24,634 nt of DNA, from the NCBI GenBank assembly GCA_021817655.1, contig JAKAGE010000003.1, forward strand, positions 1-24,634, in the 5' to 3' direction. Both the position numbers and the translations under genes were made by a program. Position 1 is the stretch's first letter, and every line of letters starts with the position of its first letter. The notes below the pieces were generated by a model. That model was not told the DNA's origin. It searched no databases and worked only from the letters and a program-made list of their open reading frames with translations. This stretch comes from a bacterium (GTDB taxonomy: Bacteria; Patescibacteriota; Minisyncoccia; UBA6257; 2-01-FULL-56-20). Shown piece by piece: positions 6,710 through 13,048 of the stretch.

Positions 6710-6765
6710 GGCAAACGTCCGCCAGGTGGTGAGAACTGGCGGACGTTTGCCTCCGTGCTCACCAC
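6710..6765 (-). promoter_or_regulatory. Long hairpin with pseudoknot potential in the leader of the broken gene
   Basis: A perfect 15-bp inverted repeat (6710-6724 with 6737-6751) has a 12-nt loop, and its near arm ends 5 nt before ATG 6704. Eight loop bases (GTGGTGAG on the plus strand, 6726-6733) are exactly complementary to CTCACCAC at 6758-6765, so the RNA could form an H-type pseudoknot or switch folds. No T-run follows, so it is not an ordinary terminator. It could control translation of the element operon, or be a DNA site for replication or transfer. Confidence 0.6.
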
Positions 6766-6844
6766 GCACTGAAAAATCGCGAACGTTACACCTCTAGTTT
6801 ACTGGGGTCAAAAATGGCGCATACCGACAATATCTCCCTGGCAC

Positions 6845-7564
6845 TTAATGTCCCTTCGTGCGTAAGCGCTCTAGCGCTTTTTTGAGAGTGTCGGGTTTAG
6901 GCACCGCGGGATAACCTTCGCGCTTGAGGATTTTATGGATCAAAGAATGCTTATAATGCGACGCCGCGTCTCTTATCCCTGCTAGTCTTTTCAGTTCATC
7001 ATGCTTCATCTGAGCGAGTTCTCGCAGGCGTTGCTCCAGCATCAGATTTTTGGTTTTGCGGACTTCTTTCAAAGGGGAGTGGGTTTTCAAAATATCTTTT
7101 ATTCTTGGGGCGTTTTCGGTGATGTAATCAATCATGTCGTCTTGGCTTGCGGTGTCATAGATGACCAGTTTTAAAAAAGATCGCCCTTGTGCTTTAAATT
7201 CATTGGCATCAGGCATCTCGATATAAAACGACGCGTTCGGATAAGGTTCGGGAGAAGCAAAAACGCGACCACTCAAAATAAATCGCTCGAGAAGATTTCT
7301 ATAGGTGTCCGTTTGGAGCAGTCCGAAGCGCCGATATTTGAGCAATATTTTTTCTTGATCGTAGTAATATTGCAAAGGATTTTTCCCCTTCGCTTTTTCG
7401 AAGGACTCGTCGGGCCAGCCCCATCCAAATGTTTCTTTTGGGATCTTATAATGTTTTCTAAACTCTGCGATGTCACCTTGAAAATCTGGGCGTAGCGACA
7501 CGCGATATATACGCTCCGTCGCTTTATTGATGATATGCTTTATCTCACCACGCATACTACACAT
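6845..7564 (-). CDS. Element protein of unknown function, 239 aa
   Basis: No family recognised. The protein is soluble, basic and largely helical, without a signal peptide or membrane segment. Aromatic-rich patches occur in the first half (KETFGWGWPDE, LQYYYDQEKILLKYRRFGLL). The second half is long, charged and coil-like (EVRKTKNLMLEQRLRELAQM). The C-terminus, KILKREGYPAVPKPDTLKKA, looks like a small helical DNA- or RNA-binding tail. Starts at 7564 and 7555 (fourth Met) are both possible and neither has a clear Shine-Dalgarno. It is the first gene of the minus-strand run that ends in the integrase, with a 140-nt gap containing a hairpin before the next gene. A role in maintenance of the element is inferred only from position. 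Confidence 0.6.
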   Translation of the reverse strand: MCSMRGEIKHIINKATERIYRVSLRPDFQGDIAEFRKHYKIPKETFGWGWPDESFEKAKGKNPLQYYYDQEKILLKYRRFGLLQTDTYRNLLERFILSGRVFASPEPYPNASFYIEMPDANEFKAQGRSFLKLVIYDTASQDDMIDYITENAPRIKDILKTHSPLKEVRKTKNLMLEQRLRELAQMKHDELKRLAGIRDAASHYKHSLIHKILKREGYPAVPKPDTLKKALERLRTKGH

Positions 7565-7603
7565 TTTACTCTGAAAGCGGTACTATTTCATTGAACTTAA
7601 TAT

Positions 7604-7784
7604 GGCAGCCTAAACCAGCGGTTTTCCGCTGGCATGGCTCAAAAACTGGTCACAGATAAAGATCCCATCATGTGGGAGCACTGTGACCAGTCATATCTCG
7701 AAAGGGATATGGGCCTCGCAAGGGGCCGCCTACGTGGTGGGTTTTTTGGCCGATGAAACCCTCCTTCGTAGGAGGGTCTTTTAA
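7604..7784 (+). ncRNA. Structured RNA with GNRA hairpins and terminator/antiterminator (riboswitch-like)
   Basis: Successive perfect helices can be drawn: CCAGCGG-TTTT-CCGCTGG (7615-7632); an 11-bp helix 7645-7655/7681-7691 enclosing TCCCA/TGGGA; CATATCTC-GAAA-GGGATATG (7692-7711); GGCCTC-GCAA-GGGGCC (7712-7727). The last two are capped by GNRA tetraloops. A terminator follows: ACCCTCC/GGAGGGT (7758-7777) then CTTTT. A competing fold pairs CCTACG (7729-7734) with CGTAGG (7767-7772) and GGGTTT (7739-7744) with AAACCC (7756-7761), which would break the terminator. The next gene starts 25 nt after the T-run, so this looks like a cis-acting switch for the secreted-protein operon. It matches no riboswitch class I know. 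A free small RNA is the alternative. Confidence 0.6.
7758..7782 (+). terminator. Intrinsic terminator of the structured leader
   Basis: Seven-bp perfect stem ACCCTCC/GGAGGGT with a 6-nt loop, followed by CTTTT. It lies 25 nt before ATG 7807, which fits attenuation of the downstream gene. Confidence 0.7.
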
Positions 7785-7806
7785 TTAACTTATTCAAATA
7801 AAATCC

Positions 7807-8463
7807 ATGAACCTATCATCCATTGTTCTTATTCTTCAGATGGCGTTAGGCTTGCTCTCTAACCCAAACCTTGCGGCCAATCCGACGCTCAAGGCACAAG
7901 CATTGAACTTCGCGAGTCAGGCAATCGCGATTGCGGACAGCGAATTGCAGCAGTCAGTCCCAACCCAATCAACCACGACGACTGCAACCCCGCCGCCGAG
8001 CTATTCTGCGCCTGCAAACCAATCAACGCCCGTAACGCAATCAACTTCCACCTCGGCTACAACGACACAATCGGCTGCTTCCGTTCCGTCTGGCTACAGT
8101 ATTCAATTGATTTCTTTTCCTGGAGGTGTTGTTGCCTCAGAGGGGGCAGGAGCGCGTAGCTATATAACCAATCCGACATCCACGATTGATCGCCCTGGAG
8201 CCGTGGAAGCGCCAGACAATGCCTACGTGAGTTTAGGGGCTGAACTCCTTAACCCATCAGGCCAAGCGGTGAGCGATGCCGTGATGACGGTTACGACCGA
8301 TGATCCGAACCAAAACGCGACGATCAACGGTACGGGAAACGTAGTTGGTAATCCTGCTGTCGCGTATTACCCCTACAACTACGCGTTCAAGACGGTTGGC
8401 ACGCATACCATCACATTCAGCGCAATGGGCGTAACCAACTCAATCACGCTCACGTCGCAGTAG
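7807..8463 (+). CDS. Secreted or surface protein with Ig-like domain, 218 aa
   Basis: The N-terminus is hydrophobic but lacks the basic start of a normal signal peptide. It is followed by a helical stretch NPTLKAQALNFASQAIAIAD of the type seen in CPR exported proteins. Residues about 48-95 are a Ser/Thr/Pro/Gln-rich linker. From about 100 to the end is an all-beta region (PDNAYVSLGAELLNPSGQAV ... TVGTHTITFSAMGVTNSITL) that reads as an Ig-like or adhesin-type fold with Asn-rich loops. No catalytic motif is seen. The gene follows the structured RNA by about 25 nt and the next secreted-protein gene starts 11 nt after its stop, so the two form an operon. A role at the cell surface, such as attachment, is inferred. 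Confidence 0.65.
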   Translation: MNLSSIVLILQMALGLLSNPNLAANPTLKAQALNFASQAIAIADSELQQSVPTQSTTTTATPPPSYSAPANQSTPVTQSTSTSATTTQSAASVPSGYSIQLISFPGGVVASEGAGARSYITNPTSTIDRPGAVEAPDNAYVSLGAELLNPSGQAVSDAVMTVTTDDPNQNATINGTGNVVGNPAVAYYPYNYAFKTVGTHTITFSAMGVTNSITLTSQ

Positions 8464-8474
8464 AAAATTGCGCC

Positions 8475-9179
8475 ATGAAGAAGCTTTATCTTTTCTTTAT
8501 CGCAATCCTTTTCGTTCCATCGCTCGCCTTTGCGGCAACGTGGTGGAACCCGTTTACGTGGTTCAGCTGGGGCGCACCGCCCGCAGCTCCAATATCCTCG
8601 ACTGCGCAAATCGCAACATCTTCACCACAAACGGCTCCGACCTCCACGCCCTTGGTCAAGGCCCAATCTCACCCCAAAGCGCCGACAAAGGGGCAAACCG
8701 TGGCAACATCGGGCGTTTCTTCGGCTGTCGCACAACCCGCCGCCCCGATCGGCACGCTCTGCAACGGCACGTATTACTCCTCATGTCCTGCGGGCCAGAG
8801 TTTTGTCTGCCCATCGAGCGGCAGCGCGTATTGCCAGCTTCCGCAACAATCCCAAGCAACGCAATCCTCGAACACTGACCAACAGCTTCAAGCTGCGGCT
8901 GCGCAACAGGCCGCAGCGGCCCAGGCGAAGGCGAACCAGATCAACGCCCTGACGCAGCAATACAATTCGCAGAAGCTCGCATTGGATCAGGAGATTGTGA
9001 ATATCAAAACGAAATACTACAGCGACCTTGCGGCCGCCCAAAAACAGGCGATCCCAATGGGCCTACTCGAAGCGCAGGAGAGCCAGCTATTGAATAACGC
9101 GAACCAGCAGATCGCACAGATACAGCTTCAAGAACAGCAGCTTTATCTGAATTATCAAACACAGCTCAACGCGCTTTAA
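8475..9179 (+). CDS. Exported Ala/Gln-rich coiled-coil protein with Cys motif, 234 aa
   Basis: A clear signal peptide is present: MKK, hydrophobic core, and cleavage after AFA near residue 20, leaving a Trp-rich mature start (ATWWNPFTWFSW). A Pro/Thr/Ala linker follows. Four cysteines occur within 31 residues (LCNGTYYSSC, FVC, YCQL), likely two disulfides. The rest (about 130-234) is Ala/Gln-rich with heptad-like spacing and should form a long coiled coil. The protein is probably a stalk or oligomeric surface structure. It starts 11 nt after the stop of the Ig-like gene, no Shine-Dalgarno is visible, and both probably share the leader RNA. Function unknown; in the element this is likely host-surface cargo. 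Confidence 0.68.
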   Translation: MKKLYLFFIAILFVPSLAFAATWWNPFTWFSWGAPPAAPISSTAQIATSSPQTAPTSTPLVKAQSHPKAPTKGQTVATSGVSSAVAQPAAPIGTLCNGTYYSSCPAGQSFVCPSSGSAYCQLPQQSQATQSSNTDQQLQAAAAQQAAAAQAKANQINALTQQYNSQKLALDQEIVNIKTKYYSDLAAAQKQAIPMGLLEAQESQLLNNANQQIAQIQLQEQQLYLNYQTQLNAL

Positions 9180-9195
9180 TTAATGGCCCGCGGAG

Positions 9196-9204
9196 TGCTA
9201 AAAT
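9196..9204 (+). promoter_or_regulatory. Extended -10 for the Mrr-like nuclease gene
   Basis: TGC-TAAAAT matches the extended -10 form and ends 6 nt before ATG 9211, predicting a leaderless mRNA. Confidence 0.5.
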
Positions 9205-9210
9205 GAAGCC

Positions 9211-10086
9211 ATGCCGAAATCGAAGGGTCGAGCTGAAAAGGCTACAGATGCATTGTACGATCTCGCATGGCGCGTCGGTATTGTTGTGGTTCTTGGGGTT
9301 GTCGTCTACTGGGGCCTGCTTTATCAAACTGATCGAGCCGCTTATTACCGCTGGTTTGCTTATGTAGGGGTTGGCGCGGTAGCCATCATCGCCGCCTTTA
9401 TCGCTTTTGAAGTATGGATGCGCAAGAGGAAGATTAAACGCCGTGAGGAGCTGATCCAGGCAATCAAAAATGCTGGCCAGGAGGAAAACGTCAGAAACTT
9501 CATCAATCGTTTCGGCTTCGAGGGAAAGAGCATGAAGGGATGGACGTTCCGTAATCATAAGTTTGACTGGTATCGCATCAATGATCTTGAAAAAGATCTC
9601 ATACAGAAAGGCGTCCGATTGAGGACGGGCAAAGGCGGAGATATTTATATCCTTCTTCGCTATTACATCCAAGAGAAGGAAGAAAATCTTACGCGAGCGA
9701 GCATTACGAAAGCGCCGCAGCGGTTCGCGCTTTTGAGCGGCCCTGATTTTGAAAAACTACTCTATCGTCTTTTTGAGGCTATGGGGTATAACGTTGAATG
9801 GATTGGAAAGTCTGGCGACCAAGGCGGCGATCTCATCGCAAACAAAAACGGCGAACGCATTCTCATTCAGGCGAAGTGCTATCGCGACTGGTCAACGGGC
9901 AATGCCGCCGTGCAGCAGGTCGTAGGTGCGATGAAGTTTTATGATTGCAGCAGAACCATGGTGATCACCACCTCGGAGTTCACCAATGCAGCTCGTGATC
10001 TGGCAAAAGCCAACAATACTGAACTCGTTTCCAAAGGACGACTATCGGAGATGCTCGCCCAATATCTTGGGGAGGGCTGGAATTAA
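9211..10086 (+). CDS. Membrane-anchored Mrr-like (type IV restriction) nuclease, 291 aa
   Basis: Two transmembrane helices (about 20-38 and 48-69) and a basic linker precede an uncharacterised domain (80-165). The C-terminal Mrr-type endonuclease domain spans about 172-285. It begins LSGPDFEKLLYRLFEAMGYN, then GKSGDQGGDLIA (Asp203/Asp207) and ILIQAKCY (Gln220-x-Lys222), the PD-(D/E)xK catalytic pattern, and ends with VITTSEFTNAARDLA. Mrr proteins cut modified or foreign DNA; a membrane-anchored form could act on incoming DNA near the envelope, which is inference. The start at 9211 follows a TAAAAT box by 6 nt. The next gene begins 1 nt after its stop, so they are translated together. Confidence 0.85.
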   Translation: MPKSKGRAEKATDALYDLAWRVGIVVVLGVVVYWGLLYQTDRAAYYRWFAYVGVGAVAIIAAFIAFEVWMRKRKIKRREELIQAIKNAGQEENVRNFINRFGFEGKSMKGWTFRNHKFDWYRINDLEKDLIQKGVRLRTGKGGDIYILLRYYIQEKEENLTRASITKAPQRFALLSGPDFEKLLYRLFEAMGYNVEWIGKSGDQGGDLIANKNGERILIQAKCYRDWSTGNAAVQQVVGAMKFYDCSRTMVITTSEFTNAARDLAKANNTELVSKGRLSEMLAQYLGEGWN

Positions 10087-10087
10087 A

Positions 10088-10669
10088 ATGGTGAGCCGTC
10101 TTGAAAAATGGAGGAAATATCTTCCATTTTTTTATATCTTAGTCGTCGTCGCAATCATCTTTTTAGGCGTTCATTATTATCAAAAATACGAAATCCAAAA
10201 AGCACTCGCGCAGGGATGGGTTGCGCCAACAGGCTGGAATTGTCCCTCTGATCACCCTATCAAAGCGAACCTGCGTAGCATGATATACCATCTTCCTGGA
10301 GATCCGTATTGGAACAGGACAGATGCGATGAATGGTGAATGTTTTGATACGCCACAGCACGCCGAGCAACAAGGGTTCAGGGCTTCATATGGAACGCCGA
10401 GGATCATTACGGCCTCACCAACCTCAAACGGCCCGTACGAAGGTGGCAATGCTCCTGATGGGTCGTTTTGTACCTATGGATATAATTCTCGTACGAAAGC
10501 TTGTTGTGATGAAGATGATTATTCGTGTGAGGTGCAGGATAGAGCACCCCAAGGAGCGACTGCCGTTTGCGTGGATGGAACGTATAGCGTGAGTCAAAAT
10601 CCAACCTACGATTGTTCGGAGCACGGCGGCGTTCAGACAGATCCGCAATACACACCTTTCGTGAATTAA
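10088..10669 (+). CDS. Anchored sunset-domain/DUF3761-like extracellular protein, 193 aa
   Basis: One membrane segment (about 11-30) is followed by two small Cys-containing domains. The first (about 45-100) has NCPSDHPIKAN, IYHLPGDPYWNRT and GECFDTPQHAEQQGFRAS, the pattern of the sunset domain often found with nucleases and surface proteins. The second (about 130-190) has AVCVDGTYSVSQ and DCSEHGGVQ, which matches DUF3761-like domains. Both lie outside the cell if the N-terminus is inside. The ATG lies 1 nt after the nuclease stop codon, with GGGGAGGG about 15 nt upstream, so it is the second gene of a two-gene unit. It may be a partner of the nuclease at the membrane; this is inferred from coupling only. 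Confidence 0.72.
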   Translation: MVSRLEKWRKYLPFFYILVVVAIIFLGVHYYQKYEIQKALAQGWVAPTGWNCPSDHPIKANLRSMIYHLPGDPYWNRTDAMNGECFDTPQHAEQQGFRASYGTPRIITASPTSNGPYEGGNAPDGSFCTYGYNSRTKACCDEDDYSCEVQDRAPQGATAVCVDGTYSVSQNPTYDCSEHGGVQTDPQYTPFVN

Positions 10670-10684
10670 ATCCGATATGGCTGA

Positions 10685-11545
10685 TCAGCTCCCACGTTTT
10701 TCTTGCCAGTATTTTACGAATGCCGCCCTCTGATCGCCGAAATCTTTAACCCAAGTCTCAAACTCCGTTTTCCTTCTATCGTTCAGGAGCTTTTTGTTCG
10801 TTAGTTCGGCCATAAGCAATCCGAGCTTCGCCAATTCTGCTATCAGCCAAAGACCCTCGGTGCTTGGCTTATCGAACTTCGCAAGGACGTATACTTGTCC
10901 GTGAACATAATCGGAAAACCATCTGTAATGGTTGTATATTGTTTCTGGTTTAAAATCGAAAACCTTCCTCGTATCAGTCGAGCAATCTTTGAAATACTGC
11001 TCCTTGAAGGTGGCCTCGGGCGAAGGATAGGCGAACCCGCTATCCTTAAATTTATTTTTTGATAAGCCAGATGCGGTATCGGGGAAGGTTATATTTTCTT
11101 TGTCGAGTACTGGTTTCATGTGGCCAAGATATTCCTCATAGAGACTCGCCAGGTTATCAGCTTCCGCATTTCCATTGGAGGATGAATTGCGCCAAGCAAG
11201 CACAAAAAGATAATTGCCGATCGCGATGCCAAACTGCTCCCGTGACGGTTGATAGGATATATAAAGCAGTTCCGCGTAGTTTTCCATCAGCGTCCGCAAA
11301 AAGGGAACGTAATAAAAGAAATTACTATCTTTTTCAGTTCTCAATTTCTCCGTCAGAAATGCGGCAAGTTCCCAAAAAACCCGCATATGCATTTCCTGGG
11401 TTTTAAGGATGGCGGCCTGCTTCAAATCTTCGGGGGCTTTCTGATCTTCCGCTTGGCGCAACCCATCAAAGTCTTCAAGCTGGAGCCGTCCGATGCTGAC
11501 GAGTTTTTCTATCAAAACGATTTGATCTTCGAGCGATTTATCCAT
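10685..11545 (-). CDS. HEPN-like all-alpha protein (DUF5677-like), 286 aa
   Basis: Mostly helical and soluble. FLRTLMENYAELLYIS (about 82-97) resembles the signature of DUF5677-like proteins. YNHYRWFSDYVHG contains R208-x6-H215, which fits the R-x4-6-H active-site motif of HEPN RNases; the assignment is tentative. I chose ATG 11545 because a perfect TATAAT ends 9 nt upstream and the frame further upstream overlaps the divergent gene. Its end is 15 nt from the convergent sunset-domain gene. It is divergent from another HEPN-like gene with only 54 nt between start codons, which suggests joint control and possibly an abortive-infection or toxin-antitoxin-like pair. Confidence 0.55.
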   Translation of the reverse strand: MDKSLEDQIVLIEKLVSIGRLQLEDFDGLRQAEDQKAPEDLKQAAILKTQEMHMRVFWELAAFLTEKLRTEKDSNFFYYVPFLRTLMENYAELLYISYQPSREQFGIAIGNYLFVLAWRNSSSNGNAEADNLASLYEEYLGHMKPVLDKENITFPDTASGLSKNKFKDSGFAYPSPEATFKEQYFKDCSTDTRKVFDFKPETIYNHYRWFSDYVHGQVYVLAKFDKPSTEGLWLIAELAKLGLLMAELTNKKLLNDRRKTEFETWVKDFGDQRAAFVKYWQEKRGS

Positions 11546-11554
11546 TGCAGCTTT

Positions 11555-11590
11555 ATTATACTCCGTTCTCGCCAGATTTTGCGGTAAAAT
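11555..11590. promoter_or_regulatory. Divergent promoter pair between the two HEPN-like genes
   Basis: A minus-strand TATAAT (11560-11555) ends 9 nt before ATG 11545, and a plus-strand TAAAAT (11585-11590) ends 9 nt before ATG 11600. The two -10 boxes are 24 bp apart, so each -35 region falls on or beyond the other's -10 and polymerases would compete. Both mRNAs would be nearly leaderless. Confidence 0.55.
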
Positions 11591-11599
11591 ACTTGGGTT

Positions 11600-12373
11600 A
11601 TGGAAAAACAAACCGTCGGTTTTTCGATCGACCTCAATCCGTTTTCGGCCCAGCTCCAAGGGGAAATCATGGCTGATCTGACTGCACTTCGCGTAGTGTT
11701 GAAATCCATTGAGGATAAAACTTTTGAAGGAATGAGTGCTTATGCGCCAGGCAATAAGTTTATACATTGGGCCATCAACCCAATGCCCGACGCGGAGTTC
11801 CTTCGCGCCCGTGAAATCGGCAAGTGCTTGAAGGCGGTCGTCGGGTCGCTCCAAGATTTTATGGATCGGCTGCTCGCTGTGATAAAGCTTTGCGAAGATA
11901 CGAGGAAAACGCCGATCACAGTAACGGAACCAACGCCCGTCGATGCTTTGCTTTCGGAGCATTTCTTTGTTGTGCTAAAGAAAATATCGGAGGACAGCTC
12001 CATTACCGTTCCCAAAAAAATCGAGTCGCTGTTAGCTGATGATGCGATGGCCGCAGTCATTCAAAATTATTTTGATCTTCGAAATGGGCTGGAGCATCAC
12101 AAAGGCATCGCCAAAAAGGACAGAATTGCAACGTTCAAAAGGATATCGTTTATCGCAGACTCGGGGAAGGAGATCCGTGAGATACTCGGGCCAGGCATAT
12201 TGAACGCGGGCGAAGGTTTGGCGGTTAGGATCGTGGACGAGCAGATTTCTTTCAAGGAAGGTGATGCGATTGCCCTCGATTACTCCCAGATGGAGAATAT
12301 CGTTCTTACCATAGCACTCCACGTCATTCCTGCTCTGACGCAGGCGACCATGAAGAAAACCAATATCGTTTAA
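11600..12373 (+). CDS. HEPN-like protein, candidate RNase, 257 aa
   Basis: Helical soluble protein without a signal sequence. The key motif is YFDLRNGLEHHKGI at about 158-170: R161-N-x-x-x-H166, the R-x4-H active site of HEPN RNases followed by the usual Gly a few residues on. An N-terminal region (1-60) and a C-terminal beta-containing region (about 185-257) flank it. HEPN proteins act in defence, toxin-antitoxin and RNA-processing systems, where they cut RNA when activated. The start follows a TAAAAT box by 9 nt with no Shine-Dalgarno. It is divergent from the other HEPN-like gene and ends 12 nt from the convergent zinc-ribbon gene. Confidence 0.58.
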   Translation: MEKQTVGFSIDLNPFSAQLQGEIMADLTALRVVLKSIEDKTFEGMSAYAPGNKFIHWAINPMPDAEFLRAREIGKCLKAVVGSLQDFMDRLLAVIKLCEDTRKTPITVTEPTPVDALLSEHFFVVLKKISEDSSITVPKKIESLLADDAMAAVIQNYFDLRNGLEHHKGIAKKDRIATFKRISFIADSGKEIREILGPGILNAGEGLAVRIVDEQISFKEGDAIALDYSQMENIVLTIALHVIPALTQATMKKTNIV

Positions 12374-12385
12374 TGTTGCTTGGAA

Positions 12386-12895
12386 TTAGAAAATAATCTG
12401 CCCTTTCGGTTTTTCTATCGTAATATCGATCTCTCTGGAGGAGTGAGGGAGCGGGAGGCCTTTGACGTTGGCTTCACGCATATTACTGATCCTTCTCCGC
12501 TTGCGCTCGGCGTATTGCATGGACGGGTATGGGATGCGGAGACATCGCCTGCAAAGGGGTGGCTCCAGCAGATAGTATTGATACAGATATTTCACGCGGC
12601 CGCCGCAGCCATTGCAGATGAAATAAAAAAGGTAGCCATTTTGAAGATTGGACGCGATGCAAACGATTTTCTGTTGGTTCCATATCGGCGCATCGCCATT
12701 TCCAATTGATTTATAACGGGTGTTCTCGGGAACATTGATAAAGCCCAAAACGCGCCGCGCGTCATCCTCGCTTCTGATTTCGACGCGTCGGCCATCGTGT
12801 TTGGCGAGATGGATCAGGAACTCTCGGAGGTAGTCCGTGATGTCCACGCGTTGCACCAATTCTCCTTTATGTGTGAGGTCGGTCGATTTGAACAT
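12386..12895 (-). CDS. Zinc-ribbon protein of the element, 169 aa
   Basis: The N-terminal half (1-85) is mixed alpha/beta with no family recognised. A zinc ribbon follows: ICNGCGGR (C94, C97) and PLCRRCLRIPYPS (C115, C118). The form 'C-x2-C...C-x2-C then tyrosine-rich LxYxS' is common in small proteins carried on mobile DNA. The C-terminus is basic. No Shine-Dalgarno precedes ATG 12895, but two ATTGCTAG repeats lie directly upstream. In the circular form predicted here, this gene would lie 19 nt downstream of the true integrase stop (12915) and so would be the last gene of the integrase operon. Integration separates it from that operon's promoter. Confidence 0.62.
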   Translation of the reverse strand: MFKSTDLTHKGELVQRVDITDYLREFLIHLAKHDGRRVEIRSEDDARRVLGFINVPENTRYKSIGNGDAPIWNQQKIVCIASNLQNGYLFYFICNGCGGRVKYLYQYYLLEPPLCRRCLRIPYPSMQYAERKRRRISNMREANVKGLPLPHSSREIDITIEKPKGQIIF

Positions 12896-12896
12896 A

Positions 12897-12914
12897 ATTG
12901 CTAGTGATTGCTAG
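12897..12914. repeat. Direct repeat ATTGCTAG x2
   Basis: ATTGCTAG occurs at 12897-12904 and 12907-12914, a 10-bp period and so one helical turn. It lies between the integrase tail and the zinc-ribbon gene and may be an operator or integrase arm site. Confidence 0.4.
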
Positions 12915-13025
12915 TTAGCGATTTTGCGCATGGCCCGATCCTCCTACGGCTTCAAAATTGGGGAAGGGTTCATAGGTTTCCAGGGTGCTAAAATAGGTTC
13001 TGACTTCGTTCAACATCTCCCGCAG
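12915..13025 (-). other. Detached native 3' end of the serine-integrase gene
   Basis: Minus-strand frame LREMLNEVRTYFSTLETYEP continuing FPNFEAVGG and ending GHAQNR with TAA at 12917-12915. It has no start codon of its own in a sensible place (only ATG 13016) and lies directly inside the right junction. It is in the same frame as the integrase when the two ends are joined at CCGCA (minus-strand TGCGG, coding Leu-Arg on both sides) or at GAATAT. The joined protein would read SADIPALREMLNEVRTYF or SADILREMLNEVRTYF and be 608 or 606 aa. A VRTYF-type tail fits what I recall of intact CPR serine recombinases, but that memory needs checking. Confidence 0.65.
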
Positions 13026-13030
13026 AATAT
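13020..13030. repeat. Right attachment junction (attR candidate)
   Basis: CCGCA (13020-13024) directly followed by GAATAT (13025-13030). Both occur at the left junction, separated there by six bases. Confidence 0.55.
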
Positions 13031-13048
13031 TTTCGAGCCGGCCGGCCT

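Larger units (their letters stand above)
4207..13030. mobile_element. Integrated element at tRNA-Ser(UGA), serine-integrase type, ~8.8 kb
   Basis: The left junction lies at the 3' end of tRNA-Ser(UGA), with the integrase immediately inside; the right junction lies 19-29 bp before the stop codon of the chromosomal surface-protein gene. Two short sequences occur at both ends: CCGCA (4207-4211 and 13020-13024) and GAATAT (4218-4223 and 13025-13030). Either could be the crossover core, which serine integrases keep very short, so each boundary is uncertain by up to about 16 bp. The interior is clearly less G+C-rich than both flanks. The element carries integrase, winged-helix-like protein, secreted proteins, an Mrr-like nuclease and HEPN-like proteins. 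No relaxase, coupling ATPase or capsid gene is visible, so how it spreads is unknown. Confidence 0.75.

Noticed and set aside
6698..6751. oriT of IncP type
   Set aside because: Only a short CCTATCC match beside an inverted repeat, and no relaxase gene is seen; kept only as a passing remark.
7615..7632. Terminator for the minus-strand genes
   Set aside because: Those genes start at 7564 and run away from it, so the hairpin is upstream of them; it fits the plus-strand structured RNA instead.
11546..11962. N-terminal extension of the minus-strand HEPN-like protein to 425 aa
   Set aside because: It would be antisense to the divergent HEPN-like gene, and a perfect TATAAT lies 9 nt before the internal ATG at 11545.
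12897..12914. CRISPR-type repeat array
   Set aside because: Only two 8-bp copies with a 2-bp gap; no array, spacers or cas genes anywhere in the window.
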